From NCBI GenBank assembly GCA_949289005.1, contig CASEMQ010000052.1:1-55280 (forward strand): DNA of 55,280 nt. The letters are read 5' to 3'. Of the stretch, positions 8,676 to 16,543 are shown piece by piece. Source of the DNA: an uncultured Lentisphaeraceae bacterium. Lineage in GTDB: Bacteria; Verrucomicrobiota; Kiritimatiellia; RFP12; DVOR01. The position numbers and the translations under genes are program-made. The notes beneath the pieces are model-generated. The model did no database searches, was not told the DNA's origin, and saw nothing but the letters and a program-made list of their open reading frames with translations. Each line of letters begins with the position of its first letter. Positions within the stretch are counted from its first letter, which is position 1.

Positions 8676-10127
8676 TCAGGCAAGGCCCGGGCGCGGCGCG
8701 CGGGCGGCGTCCTGCGCGGCGATGAGCCCCCCGAGGCGCCGGCGTTCATGAAGGTGGAAGCCCAAGGCGATGATCACGGAGAGGACGTCGGAGATGGGCG
8801 CGGCCCACCACACGCCCGCAATCGGATCCATCACCTTGGGCAACAGCAACATCAGCGGCACCAACAGGAAGCATTGGCGCGAGAGGCTCATGGCCAATGC
8901 CACGCCGCCGCGGCCGATGCTCTGGAAGTATTGGCCGACCAGGATGGCGTAGCCCACGAAGGTGAAGCCGCAGAAGAAGATGGCCATCTCCGCGGGCCCC
9001 ACCGCCAGCAAGTCGCCCGCCATCTCCTCCTTGCAGAACATCAGGAAGATGGGGCGGCGAAAGAGCAACACGAGCGCGGAGGTCACAGCGATGTAACCCC
9101 CGCCCCACCACGCGGCCAGGTTGAAGACCCGGTGCATCCGCCGAAAGTTGCGCGCGCCATAGTTGAAGCCAAGGATGGGCTGCATCCCCTGCGCCACGCC
9201 CAACACCGGCATGCACACCAACATCTGCACCGTCATCACAATGCCAATGGCAGCGATTTCGCGCCCGGCAATGGCCTCTGTGGGGGCGAAAGCCTTGAAG
9301 AGAATATTGTAGAGCGCGGTGATTGCGCTCCCCACCAAGTTCAGCGCGAAGGGCGGCAGCCCCGCCACGATCACGCCCCAGAAAAGCGGACGATAGAGCC
9401 GCACGAAGCCCCACCGCAGGCGCAACCCTGCCGAAGGGCGCAAGAAATGCGCCAGCACCCACACCATCGAGACCGCCTGGGAGATGCAGGTGGCGATGGC
9501 CGCGCCCTGGATTTTCAGCCCCAGTCCCGGCACCGTGCAGAAGCCAAGCGGCACTTCGTCGAAGATAAAGAACGGGTCAAGAATCGCGTTGAGCACCGCG
9601 CCGATCAACATCGTCATCAACGCCTTGGTGGGGTGTCCCTCCGCGCGGATCGTATGGTTCAGCCCAAAACTCAGATACTGAAAGGCCGCGCACCAGAAAA
9701 CGATGCGCAGATAATCCGCCGCGGGGGGAATCGTCGCCGCCGTGCCGCCCGTCGCCGCCAACAACGGCTCCACGAAAAACGCGCACAACGGGTAGACAAA
9801 GACCGAAAGCAACAGGTAAATGCAAACCGCCTGCCCCAGGTAACACTGCGCCACTGAACGCTTGCCCTGCCCCATCGCGATGGAAATGCGCGTGGCCGTC
9901 CCCACCCCCAACAACAGCCCAAAGGCCAACATCACCATCATCGGCGGGAACGTCAGCGCAAACCCCGCCAACCCATCCGGCCCCACGCACCGCCCCACAT
10001 ACAGCCGATCCACCACATTGTACAGCGCCATCACCATCATGCCCACGATTGCGGGCACGGAATACTTCCACAGCAGCCCCCCAACCGGAAACCGCCCCAA
10101 TTCCTTCGACGCACGCGAAACGGCCAT
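8676..10127 (-). CDS. MATE-family efflux transporter
   Basis: 483 aa with about 12 membrane helices. The signatures PAIVGMMVMALYNVVDRLYVG (helix 1), GVGTATRISIAMGQG and GMQPILGFNYGARNFRR are characteristic of the DinF/VmrA-like MATE branch. It is an inner-membrane cation-coupled exporter and the second MATE protein of the window; it is only distantly similar to the one at 1014. The ATG at 10127 lacks a strong ribosome-binding site. It is followed by the TlpA-like gene after 12 nt. The 122 bp upstream (10128-10249) hold nothing recognisable. Confidence 0.88.
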   Translation of the reverse strand: MAVSRASKELGRFPVGGLLWKYSVPAIVGMMVMALYNVVDRLYVGRCVGPDGLAGFALTFPPMMVMLAFGLLLGVGTATRISIAMGQGKRSVAQCYLGQAVCIYLLLSVFVYPLCAFFVEPLLAATGGTAATIPPAADYLRIVFWCAAFQYLSFGLNHTIRAEGHPTKALMTMLIGAVLNAILDPFFIFDEVPLGFCTVPGLGLKIQGAAIATCISQAVSMVWVLAHFLRPSAGLRLRWGFVRLYRPLFWGVIVAGLPPFALNLVGSAITALYNILFKAFAPTEAIAGREIAAIGIVMTVQMLVCMPVLGVAQGMQPILGFNYGARNFRRMHRVFNLAAWWGGGYIAVTSALVLLFRRPIFLMFCKEEMAGDLLAVGPAEMAIFFCGFTFVGYAILVGQYFQSIGRGGVALAMSLSRQCFLLVPLMLLLPKVMDPIAGVWWAAPISDVLSVIIALGFHLHERRRLGGLIAAQDAARAPRPGLA

Positions 10128-10249
10128 GCTTAGTTATTCCCCCCTTGCGCGAACACCGCCACGCCTCGACTCTGCGGACGTGTCGCGGCGCATTCAATCA
10201 AACAACCGGCCTCCATCATCTTCCTTCAATCCTGCTTTTGGCGCGAATG

Positions 10250-11143
10250 TCAGAACGGCAGTCCCGGTGCCGACTCCCGCAACATAAAACCTCCGGAACC
10301 TGTCAAATCCTCTGGTAGCGCGGTTGCGTGCTCAAATCCCTGAATGCGTCGCATGGTGTCTTGCCGCACGCCATCCTCGTCCAAACGCTCCCGGCGCACG
10401 CGCGCCAACCTCAGAAAATCCTCTTCCAAATCAATCCCCAAAAACGAGCGCCCTAACAAGGAAGCGGCGATGCCTGTCGTCCCGCTGCCGCAAAAGGGAT
10501 CCAACACCCAATCGCCCGGGTTCGTGCAGGCAAGCAAAATCCGAACAAGCAAGGAGAGCGGCTTTTGGGTGGGATGTTTGACGCCGTCGACCTTCTCCCA
10601 CGGCGCAATGGCAGGGAGTCGCCACACGTCGCGCATCTGCTTGCCACCGGCAATGGCACGCATTGTCTCGTAGTTGTAGCGGTGGGGCACCTTGTCGTGT
10701 TTGCGCGCCCACAGCACGATTTCCGCGGAATGCGTGAAATACCTGCACGAGAGATTGGGGGGCGGATTGCTCTTTTCCCACGTTACGGCGTTCAGCAACC
10801 GGAAGCCCAACTCCTCAAGGACTTCGGCGACCAGGAAGATGTTGTGGAACGTCCCGCTCACCCAGATCGTGCCATGTGGGGCGAGTTTCTCCCGCACGGC
10901 GTTCAGCCAAGCGCGCGTAAAGGTGTACTCGGCCTCGTGTCCACGCGGTTTGTCCCAGTCGCCCTTGTCCACACATACGCACTTGCCCGCCTGAACGGAG
11001 ATGCCGCCGCTTGAGAGAAAGTAAGGCGGATCCGCGAAGGCCACGTCGAACTCAAAGTCGAACGATCGCAACATCTCCACACAATCGCCATGCACGAGCG
11101 TGAAGTCGCGGTTTGCCGAGGTATACCAACGCGTTGGCATCAT
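10250..11143 (-). CDS. Beta-class adenine DNA methyltransferase of a type II R-M system (DpnA-like)
   Basis: 297 aa. Motif IV DPPY is at residues 38-41 and motif I DPFCGSGTTG near 215-224, the order (IV before I) that defines beta-class amino-methyltransferases. Motif X-like NRDFTLVHGD lies at the N-terminus and a target-recognition region at ~50-190. It probably methylates the N6 of adenine to protect host DNA. It overlaps the restriction nuclease gene as ATGA (11140-11143). Two methylases of different class around one nuclease resemble DpnII/MboI systems, where the DpnA-type enzyme also acts on single-stranded DNA; sequence specificity here is not proven. Confidence 0.85.
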   Translation of the reverse strand: MMPTRWYTSANRDFTLVHGDCVEMLRSFDFEFDVAFADPPYFLSSGGISVQAGKCVCVDKGDWDKPRGHEAEYTFTRAWLNAVREKLAPHGTIWVSGTFHNIFLVAEVLEELGFRLLNAVTWEKSNPPPNLSCRYFTHSAEIVLWARKHDKVPHRYNYETMRAIAGGKQMRDVWRLPAIAPWEKVDGVKHPTQKPLSLLVRILLACTNPGDWVLDPFCGSGTTGIAASLLGRSFLGIDLEEDFLRLARVRRERLDEDGVRQDTMRRIQGFEHATALPEDLTGSGGFMLRESAPGLPF

Positions 11144-11679
11144 GGAGCGGATGTCTCCTCGTCCGGAACCGGAAGCCCGAGTTTCTGGAGGGGGATGTAG
11201 TTGAAATAGTATTTACATCCCACCGAGATGATATATTCGAGCGTGTCCTTGTAGCCGGGATCCTTGAACCAATCGCTGAGCACGTAGACATACTCTATTT
11301 CGTAATTGAGTTCAGCCAGCAACTTCTGATAGCGCTTCTTCTTGTAGTCGCACGTCTGAAGCTTCTCGTCGACGGAGCCCGAACAGTTCTGGAACTTGAC
11401 CTCGATAATGTAAAGCGTGTTGTTGACGATGACGTAAATGCAATTGTCCGGGAGCAACTGTTTGGAGAGGTGTTTCCGCCAATCGACCCCCAATCGCGCG
11501 ATATAGCGATAAAAGGCGTGCTTCTTGAAGACGCGCGCGACCAACTCCCCTTTGTAGTAGACCTCCTCGCCCTTGACGGAATAGCCCGGTTGCTTGGCGA
11601 GCAACGTCGCCAAGTCCACGTGTTCCTCAAAGAGAAGCCCGGTCTTCGTGTTTGCGCCACCTGTGCCGCCTTTTATCAT
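11140..11679 (-). CDS. Type II restriction endonuclease, PD-(D/E)XK fold
   Basis: 179 aa. A PD-(D/E)XK site is visible: PD at residues 77-78 and IIEVKFQ with E93-x-K95. The surrounding SGSVDEKLQTCDYKKKRYQK is a conserved-looking block I associate with small type II nucleases encoded beside adenine methylases. Base composition is clearly lower in GC than the flanking genes (stretches such as gaaatagtatttacatcc), which suggests recent acquisition. GGAGG lies before the ATG. It sits between the two methylase genes and overlaps the second one. Its role would be cleavage of unmodified incoming DNA. The recognition sequence cannot be read from the protein; GATC is a guess from the neighbouring Dam-like enzyme. 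Confidence 0.75.
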   Translation of the reverse strand: MIKGGTGGANTKTGLLFEEHVDLATLLAKQPGYSVKGEEVYYKGELVARVFKKHAFYRYIARLGVDWRKHLSKQLLPDNCIYVIVNNTLYIIEVKFQNCSGSVDEKLQTCDYKKKRYQKLLAELNYEIEYVYVLSDWFKDPGYKDTLEYIISVGCKYYFNYIPLQKLGLPVPDEETSAP

Positions 11680-11694
11680 GACGTCCTCCGACGA

Positions 11695-12591
11695 TCAGAA
11701 GTTCGAGATGAGCAATTCGGAGAGAGGCCCGCGTTTTGCCGGGTTGGCATTGACGCAACGGCGGGCCTGCACCCGCTCGATGCGAAATCCGGCGTAGAGA
11801 TCGTCGAAGAACGAATCCCCGGGGTCTGAATTGCTCAGCAAAAAGTAATGCCCTTTGGCGTCAAGCGCACGACAAAAGGCGGCGAGACGGCGTTGCTCGT
11901 TGTCATCGAAAGGGATCTTGGTGTAGGTGTTGAAACTGGAGGTTTGGCTGATGGGCTTGTAGGGTGGGTCGAGATAGAAAAACGTGGTGCGCGTCAGACG
12001 CTCGGTCACCGATGGGAAGTCCCCGCATTGCAGCGTTACCTGCTTGAGCGCGCCCGCGTCCGCACGGAGCGTTTTCGCGTCGCAAAGCATTGGATTCTTG
12101 ACTTTGCCGTACGGGACATTGAAGTCGCCCCGCGCGTTTTCGCGGTAGAGTCCGTTGAAACAGGTGCGGTTGAGAAAGATCAACAAGGCCGCGGTCTCGA
12201 CATCTTCGGGGACTTTGGCGTTGAAACGTGCGCGCATGGAGAGGTAGTGCTCAAGCCGTTCCATGTCGTCCAGCGGCAAGAAATGCGCGGCAAGTTCGGA
12301 GAGACGGTCGATGACGGCCTCGACATTGTCCCGAATGGCCCGATAGGCGGCAATCAGGCGTGGGTTCAAATCATTGACGACCGAGCGGACGGCCGGGACT
12401 TTCTCCAGCACCCTGAAAAGCACCGCACCACCGCCGACGAAAGGCTCTGCGTAATCCCAATTGTTCGCTTCAAGTTCGTGCCACGGAATCCGCGCCTCAA
12501 TCTCCGGCAACAATTGCCGCTTTCCCCCCGCCCATTTGACGAAAGGTTTGCTCGGGCCCTCATTGTCGTAGATCGCTCTTATCACGGCCAT
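11695..12591 (-). CDS. Dam-like (D12 class) adenine DNA methyltransferase of the R-M system
   Basis: 298 aa. The N-terminal FVKWAGGKRQLL is the motif X/I entry of the alpha-class Dam family, EPFVGGGAVLFR (~49-60) is motif I, and FFYLDPPYKPIS (~205-216) carries the catalytic DPPY. The block CFNGLYRENARGDFNVPYG is typical of D12-class enzymes such as Dam, DpnM and M.EcoRV. The first gene of the three-gene island, it would protect the recognition site before nuclease is made. The ATG at 12591 is chosen because the longer open frame upstream reads into rpe antisense. Only weak GAG lies in front of it. Lower GC than the flanks supports horizontal transfer. Confidence 0.87.
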   Translation of the reverse strand: MAVIRAIYDNEGPSKPFVKWAGGKRQLLPEIEARIPWHELEANNWDYAEPFVGGGAVLFRVLEKVPAVRSVVNDLNPRLIAAYRAIRDNVEAVIDRLSELAAHFLPLDDMERLEHYLSMRARFNAKVPEDVETAALLIFLNRTCFNGLYRENARGDFNVPYGKVKNPMLCDAKTLRADAGALKQVTLQCGDFPSVTERLTRTTFFYLDPPYKPISQTSSFNTYTKIPFDDNEQRRLAAFCRALDAKGHYFLLSNSDPGDSFFDDLYAGFRIERVQARRCVNANPAKRGPLSELLISNF

Positions 12592-12628
12592 TGTCTCATT
12601 GAAGTCGTCATTCGGAAGACGTGATCCC

Positions 12629-13309
12629 TCAGGCGCGGGAGGCGAAGGCGGCGGCGCAGCGGGCGCGGAGGTCGGCCACCGCCGCGGCCATGTCGGCCTG
12701 GGCGAAGAGGAAGGAGCCGGCGACGAAGGCGTTCGCCCCGGCGCGCGCGGCCGCCTCGGCGGTCTCGCGGTTGATGCCGCCGTCGACCATGATGTCCAAC
12801 GCGGGCGCATGGCGGCGCAACGTGGCGATTTTCGGCAGGACGTCGGCGATGAAGGCTTGGCCGCCATAGCCGGGGTGGACGGTCATGCAGAGGACTTCGT
12901 CGGCGCAGTCGAGGTAGGGTAGGGCGACTTCGGCGGGGGTCTCGGGGTTGAGCGCCAGGCCCACGCGCGCTTTGTGCGCCTGCACGAGCGCGGCGAGGGC
13001 GCGGACGTTCACCGTCTCGCGCAGCTCCAGGTGGAATTGCACGGTGGTGCTGCCCTTGTCGACGAAACGCTTGGCGTAGGCATCGGGGTTGGTGATCATG
13101 AGGTGGGTGTTGAGTTCCATCCCCTCGGGCAGGCAACGCCGGCAGAGCGCTGCCGTGTCGGGCGAAAACGAGAGGTTCGGCACGAAGTGCCCATCCATCA
13201 CATCCAGGTGCAACGCGTCCGCGCCCGAGGCCGCCACCCGCGCGATTTCCTCGGCCAGGCGGCCCATGTCCGCGGCCAACAACGAAGGCAAAATCCGGAT
13301 TTTCATCAT
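12629..13309 (-). CDS. rpe: Ribulose-phosphate 3-epimerase
   Basis: 226 aa TIM barrel converting ribulose 5-phosphate to xylulose 5-phosphate in the pentose phosphate pathway. Diagnostic stretches are ILPSLLAADMG, LHLDVMDGHFVPN (metal-binding His/Asp), MTVHPGYGGQ and the C-terminal phosphate loop in VDGGINRET and AGSFLF. Two ATGs stand in tandem; with GGGAGG just upstream the second (13306) has better spacing. It lies 52 bp after alaS on the same strand with a terminator-like hairpin between them. Confidence 0.94.
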   Translation of the reverse strand: MMKIRILPSLLAADMGRLAEEIARVAASGADALHLDVMDGHFVPNLSFSPDTAALCRRCLPEGMELNTHLMITNPDAYAKRFVDKGSTTVQFHLELRETVNVRALAALVQAHKARVGLALNPETPAEVALPYLDCADEVLCMTVHPGYGGQAFIADVLPKIATLRRHAPALDIMVDGGINRETAEAAARAGANAFVAGSFLFAQADMAAAVADLRARCAAAFASRA

Positions 13310-13325
13310 ATCCTCCCGTCTCCCG

Positions 13326-13355
13326 AAAAGGCGGCCCCGCCGGGCGGGCGGGGCC
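13326..13355 (-). terminator. Hairpin with T tract between alaS and rpe
   Basis: Minus strand: 9-bp stem GGCCCCGCC/GGCGGGGCC (13333-13341 with 13347-13355), 5-nt loop, then GCC and TTTT (13326-13329). It probably ends or attenuates the alaS transcript; it is only 17 nt upstream of the rpe start. Confidence 0.5.
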
Positions 13356-13361
13356 TGACCC

Positions 13362-15185
13362 TCACTTGCCGGCGGCGCGCCGCTTTTCCAACGCGGGTTC
13401 GCCGATGATGGCCTTGATGCGGCGCACGCCCGCGGACGAACTCTCTTCCTTGAGAATCTTGAAGGCGACGAGTTCGGAGGTGTTGGCCGCGTGCGGGCCG
13501 CCGCAGACTTCCTTGGAGAAGTCGCCCATGGTGTAGACTTTGACCTGCTCGCCGTATTTTGCGGTGAAGAGGGCGGTGGCGCCGGCGGACTTGGCGTCCT
13601 CGATGGACATCGTCTCGCAGGTCACGGGGAGGGCGCGCTCGATCTGCTCGTTCACCAGATCCTCCACTTGCTCGATCTGTTCCTTGGTCATCTTCTCGGG
13701 GTGGGAGAAGTCGAAGCGGAGGCGCTCGGCGGTGATGTTGGAGCCTTTTTGGTTCACGTGGTCGCCCAGGACGATCTTGAGCGCCTTATGGAGCAGGTGG
13801 GTGGCCGTGTGCAGGCGGGTGGTCTGCTCGGAGTGGTCGGCCAGGCCGCCCTTGAAGACGCCCTCGCCTTGTTTGGAGGCCTCCTTGTGCTTGGCCTCGG
13901 CCTTGGCGAAGCCATCGGCGTCCACGGAGAGGCCGCGCTCGGCGGCGAGTTCCTGGGTGATCTCCAGCGGGAAGCCGTAGGTGTCGTAGAGCTTGAAGGC
14001 CGTCTTGCCGGAGATTTGGGTCTGCCCGTGCTGGGCGAGGACGGCGGCGACCTTCTCGAACTCGTGGCGGCCCTGGGTGAGGGTCTTGGCGAAACGCGCT
14101 TCCTCGGCGGCGAGCTCCGCGAGAATGCCCTCGCGTTTCTCCTCCAGCTCGGGATAGAAGCCCTTGTAGATGCCGATGACGATCTCGGCGAGGCCAGGGG
14201 TGAAGCCCGCGGGCAGGCCGAGATCCATCCCGTAGCGCACGGCGCGGCGGATGAGGCGGCGGAGCACATAGTTCGCGCCCACGTTGCCGGGCTTCACGCC
14301 GCCCTTCGGGTCGCCAAGGATGATGGTGGCCGTGCGCATATGGTCGGCGATGATGCGCTCGGCACGCACACGCTTCTCCTCGGGCAACTCCACGGTGGCC
14401 AACGCGCGGATACGCTCGAGCAACGGCAGGAAAAGTTCGGACTCATAGACATCCTTGTAGCCGTTGATCATGCAGATGGTGCGCTCCACGCCCATGCCCG
14501 TGTCCACGTTGTGTTGCCTCAGCGGCTCATAGGTGCCCGCGGCGGTTTTGTTGTACTGCATGAAGACGTCGTTCCAAATCTCCATGAACTTGCCGCACGG
14601 GCACCCCGGGCCGCAATCGGGCCCGCAGGCCGGCTTGCCCGTGTCCAGAAACATCTCCGTGTCCGGGCCGCAAGGGCCGGTGATGCCCGCGGGCCCCCAC
14701 CAATTGTCCTCGCGCCCCTTCGGGAAGATGTGATCCTCGGGGATACCCTGCGCCTTCCAGCACGCGATCGCCTCATCGTCGCGCGGAATGCCGTCCTCGC
14801 CCTTGAACACCGTCACATAGAGCGCCTCGGGCTTCAACCCCAGCTTCGTGGTCAGAAACTCGAAACTCCAGGCGATCGCCTCCTTCTTGAAGTAATCGCC
14901 GAGCGACCAGTTGCCCAACATCTCGAAAAACGTGAGGTGTGCGCTGTCGCCCACCGCGTCAATGTCCCCCGTGCGCACACACTTCTGCACATCCGTCAAC
15001 CGGCGCCCCGCCGGGTGCGGCTCGCCCAACAGATACGGCACCAACGGATGCATCCCCGCCGTCGTGAACAACACCGTCGGGTCATTCTCCGGAATCACCG
15101 ACGCGCCGGAAATCACCGCGTGCCCCTTCGACGCGAAAAAGTCCAAATACATCGTCCGCAACGCATCTGCCGTCAGCTTGGCCAT
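13362..15185 (-). CDS. alaS: Alanyl-tRNA synthetase, short form lacking the C-Ala domain
   Basis: 607 aa against about 870 for typical bacterial AlaRS. The class II catalytic domain is intact (TTAGMHPLVPYLLGE, QKCVRTGDIDAVG, FFEMLGNWSLGDYFK). A Cys-rich insert, CGPDCGPGCPCGK, precedes EIWNDVFMQYN. The editing domain keeps its zinc ligands, HTATHLLH and CGGPH. The protein stops right after SAGVRRIKAIIG, so the DHHA1/C-Ala tail that helps bind tRNA is missing. MAKLTAD at 15185 is chosen as start: AAGGAG lies 9 nt upstream. The enzyme charges tRNA-Ala and clears Ser/Gly mischarging. Confidence 0.93.
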   Translation of the reverse strand: MAKLTADALRTMYLDFFASKGHAVISGASVIPENDPTVLFTTAGMHPLVPYLLGEPHPAGRRLTDVQKCVRTGDIDAVGDSAHLTFFEMLGNWSLGDYFKKEAIAWSFEFLTTKLGLKPEALYVTVFKGEDGIPRDDEAIACWKAQGIPEDHIFPKGREDNWWGPAGITGPCGPDTEMFLDTGKPACGPDCGPGCPCGKFMEIWNDVFMQYNKTAAGTYEPLRQHNVDTGMGVERTICMINGYKDVYESELFLPLLERIRALATVELPEEKRVRAERIIADHMRTATIILGDPKGGVKPGNVGANYVLRRLIRRAVRYGMDLGLPAGFTPGLAEIVIGIYKGFYPELEEKREGILAELAAEEARFAKTLTQGRHEFEKVAAVLAQHGQTQISGKTAFKLYDTYGFPLEITQELAAERGLSVDADGFAKAEAKHKEASKQGEGVFKGGLADHSEQTTRLHTATHLLHKALKIVLGDHVNQKGSNITAERLRFDFSHPEKMTKEQIEQVEDLVNEQIERALPVTCETMSIEDAKSAGATALFTAKYGEQVKVYTMGDFSKEVCGGPHAANTSELVAFKILKEESSSAGVRRIKAIIGEPALEKRRAAGK

Positions 15186-15221
15186 CTCGATAAACTCCTT
15201 TGGAAAGCAAAATCGCGGCGT

Positions 15222-15230
15222 AGTATACCA
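15222..15230 (-). promoter_or_regulatory. Extended -10 promoter of alaS
   Basis: Minus strand TGG followed by TATACT (15222-15227), 36 nt upstream of the ATG. No clear -35. Between 15231 and 15346 nothing else is recognised. Confidence 0.5.
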
Positions 15231-15346
15231 TAATTCGCCGCCATCGCGGCTTGGAAATCGAAACACGCCCGTCGGGCCCGGTGCCGGCTCTCGTTTCCTC
15301 CAGGTTTTCGGGACCTTCGTCCTCTCGTCTTTTTTCAGCTTGCCAT

Positions 15347-15516
15347 CCTGTCGATAACTTTCGCAAATCTGTTGAAAACCTGTTGAAGCGGGATGGGCGC
15401 CGAGGCGCCTCGGAACCTACTTTTCAATCAGGGAGCGGGGTCATTTTGCGCGACGCGCCGTACCTCACCCCGAGACACGGCGCGTCGCGCATCGGGGTGC
15501 GGCGTGCGCTTTTCGG
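15347..15516 (+). repeat. Dispersed repeat A, copy 1 (DnaA-box-like cluster plus palindromic tail)
   Basis: About 170 bp. The head contains TGTCGATAA (15349), then after 12 nt TGTTGAAAA, then CC, then TGTTGAAGC. The middle shares TTTTCAATCAGGGAGCGGGG with copy 2. The tail holds a 14-bp perfect inverted repeat, GCGCGACGCGCCGT with ACGGCGCGTCGCGC, and ends in CTTTTCGG. It lies in the alaS-esterase intergenic region. Copies 2 and 3 are at 27475 and, inverted, at 45278. Confidence 0.85.
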
Positions 15517-15574
15517 CAGGTCATTGCCACGCCGCGCCCGGAGACGGTGGCCGGGCGAGGGGTGGGCGTGGCAA

Positions 15575-16363
15575 TCAGCGCATCTTTTGGGCCGTGAGCC
15601 AGGCATCGAGTTCCGTCAGCCATTGGGCGTAGGGGCGGCCGGGGGTCGGGCGGAAGGAGTAGCCGTGGCCGCCGGTGGCGTAGAGGTGGTAATCGACGGG
15701 GCGGTTGGCCTTCAGCAGGTGGGCGGCGTAGGCCATGGAGGAGAAGACGTACGCGCGGTCGTCCGCGCATTGCGTCAGGAAGGTGGGCACGGTGGGCGCG
15801 GCGGGCACGACTTCGGGCGCGAGCGTGATGCCGTCGTTCGAGCAGTAGGCGGGGTAAATCAGCATGGCGCAGGCAAGTCCGTGGTTGGGCGTGGCGAGCA
15901 CCGAGGCGGTGAGGTGGCCGCCCGCGGAGAAGCCCATCATGCCGATGCGCGCGGTGTCCACCTTCCATTCCGCCGCGTGGGCGCGGAGCACCTCCAGCGC
16001 GCGCAGGGCGTCTTGCAATGCCGCGGGGCGGTCGCCCGGCACGCGATATTTGAGGATGGCCGCGTGGATGCCGCGCGCGTTGAGCCACGTGGCCGGCGCC
16101 GTTCCTTCCAGGCGGTAGCTGACGACGGCATAGCCTCCGCCCGGCACCACCAGCACGGTCGGCAGCGCCTTGCCCTCGGGGTTGGGCGCGGGCAGGAACT
16201 CGAGCGTGGGCACGGAGACGTTGGTCACGTAGCCTTGCGGCTGGGTCGTCTGCTCAGCTTGGCCCGTCGCCTTGCCGGGCATCGTGGCCCCTTGCCAAAT
16301 CGCGATCGGCTTCGCCCAGGCCGCGGAGGCCAGCAGAAGCATTGCCAACAACAATCCTTTCAT
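15575..16363 (-). CDS. Secreted alpha/beta-hydrolase (acetyl-xylan-esterase/BD-FAE-like)
   Basis: 262 aa. A signal peptide (1-17, ending AAWA) precedes an alpha/beta-hydrolase domain with the oxyanion motif VVPGGGYA, nucleophile elbow GFSAGG, catalytic Asp in QCADDRAY and His in GGHGYS. The pattern fits the BD-FAE/acetyl-esterase group that deacetylates plant or host polysaccharides. AAGG precedes the start. A weak extended -10 (TAACAT, 16390-16395) lies upstream, separate from the V-ATPase terminator, so the gene probably has its own promoter. The polysaccharide target is unknown. Confidence 0.83.
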   Translation of the reverse strand: MKGLLLAMLLLASAAWAKPIAIWQGATMPGKATGQAEQTTQPQGYVTNVSVPTLEFLPAPNPEGKALPTVLVVPGGGYAVVSYRLEGTAPATWLNARGIHAAILKYRVPGDRPAALQDALRALEVLRAHAAEWKVDTARIGMMGFSAGGHLTASVLATPNHGLACAMLIYPAYCSNDGITLAPEVVPAAPTVPTFLTQCADDRAYVFSSMAYAAHLLKANRPVDYHLYATGGHGYSFRPTPGRPYAQWLTELDAWLTAQKMR

Positions 16364-16389
16364 CGTTCAAAACCTTTCCGTTGCGCCCT

Positions 16390-16400
16390 ATGTTAGCACA
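16390..16400 (-). promoter_or_regulatory. Possible extended -10 of the esterase gene
   Basis: Minus strand TGTGC followed by TAACAT, about 26 nt before the ATG at 16363. It resembles the TGTGC-type extended -10 boxes of dinB and hom in this window. Confidence 0.35.
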
Positions 16401-16459
16401 GCGCGCCCGCCAAACGCGCACAAATGCCGAAAGGGGCGCCCCTGCATAGAAAAGTACAC

Positions 16460-16496
16460 AAAAAGCGCGGCGCATCCCGAAAGGGACGCACCGCGC
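16460..16496 (-). terminator. Rho-independent terminator of the V-ATPase operon
   Basis: Minus strand: a 14-bp stem (16483-16496 with 16465-16478) around a TTTC tetraloop, followed by TTTTT (16460-16464). Two positions pair as G-U only when read on the minus strand and mismatch on the plus strand, which fixes the orientation. It lies 48 bp after the atpK stop. Confidence 0.8.
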
Positions 16497-16543
16497 AAGC
16501 AAGACGATTGTGAACGGCGAGCCGTTGTCTGTTTGCCTGGCCA

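Noticed and set aside
15347..15400. DnaA-box-like cluster as the chromosomal origin
   Set aside because: Three similar clusters occur within 30 kb, no dnaA, dnaN or parAB lies nearby, and no AT-rich unwinding region follows. A repeat is the better description.
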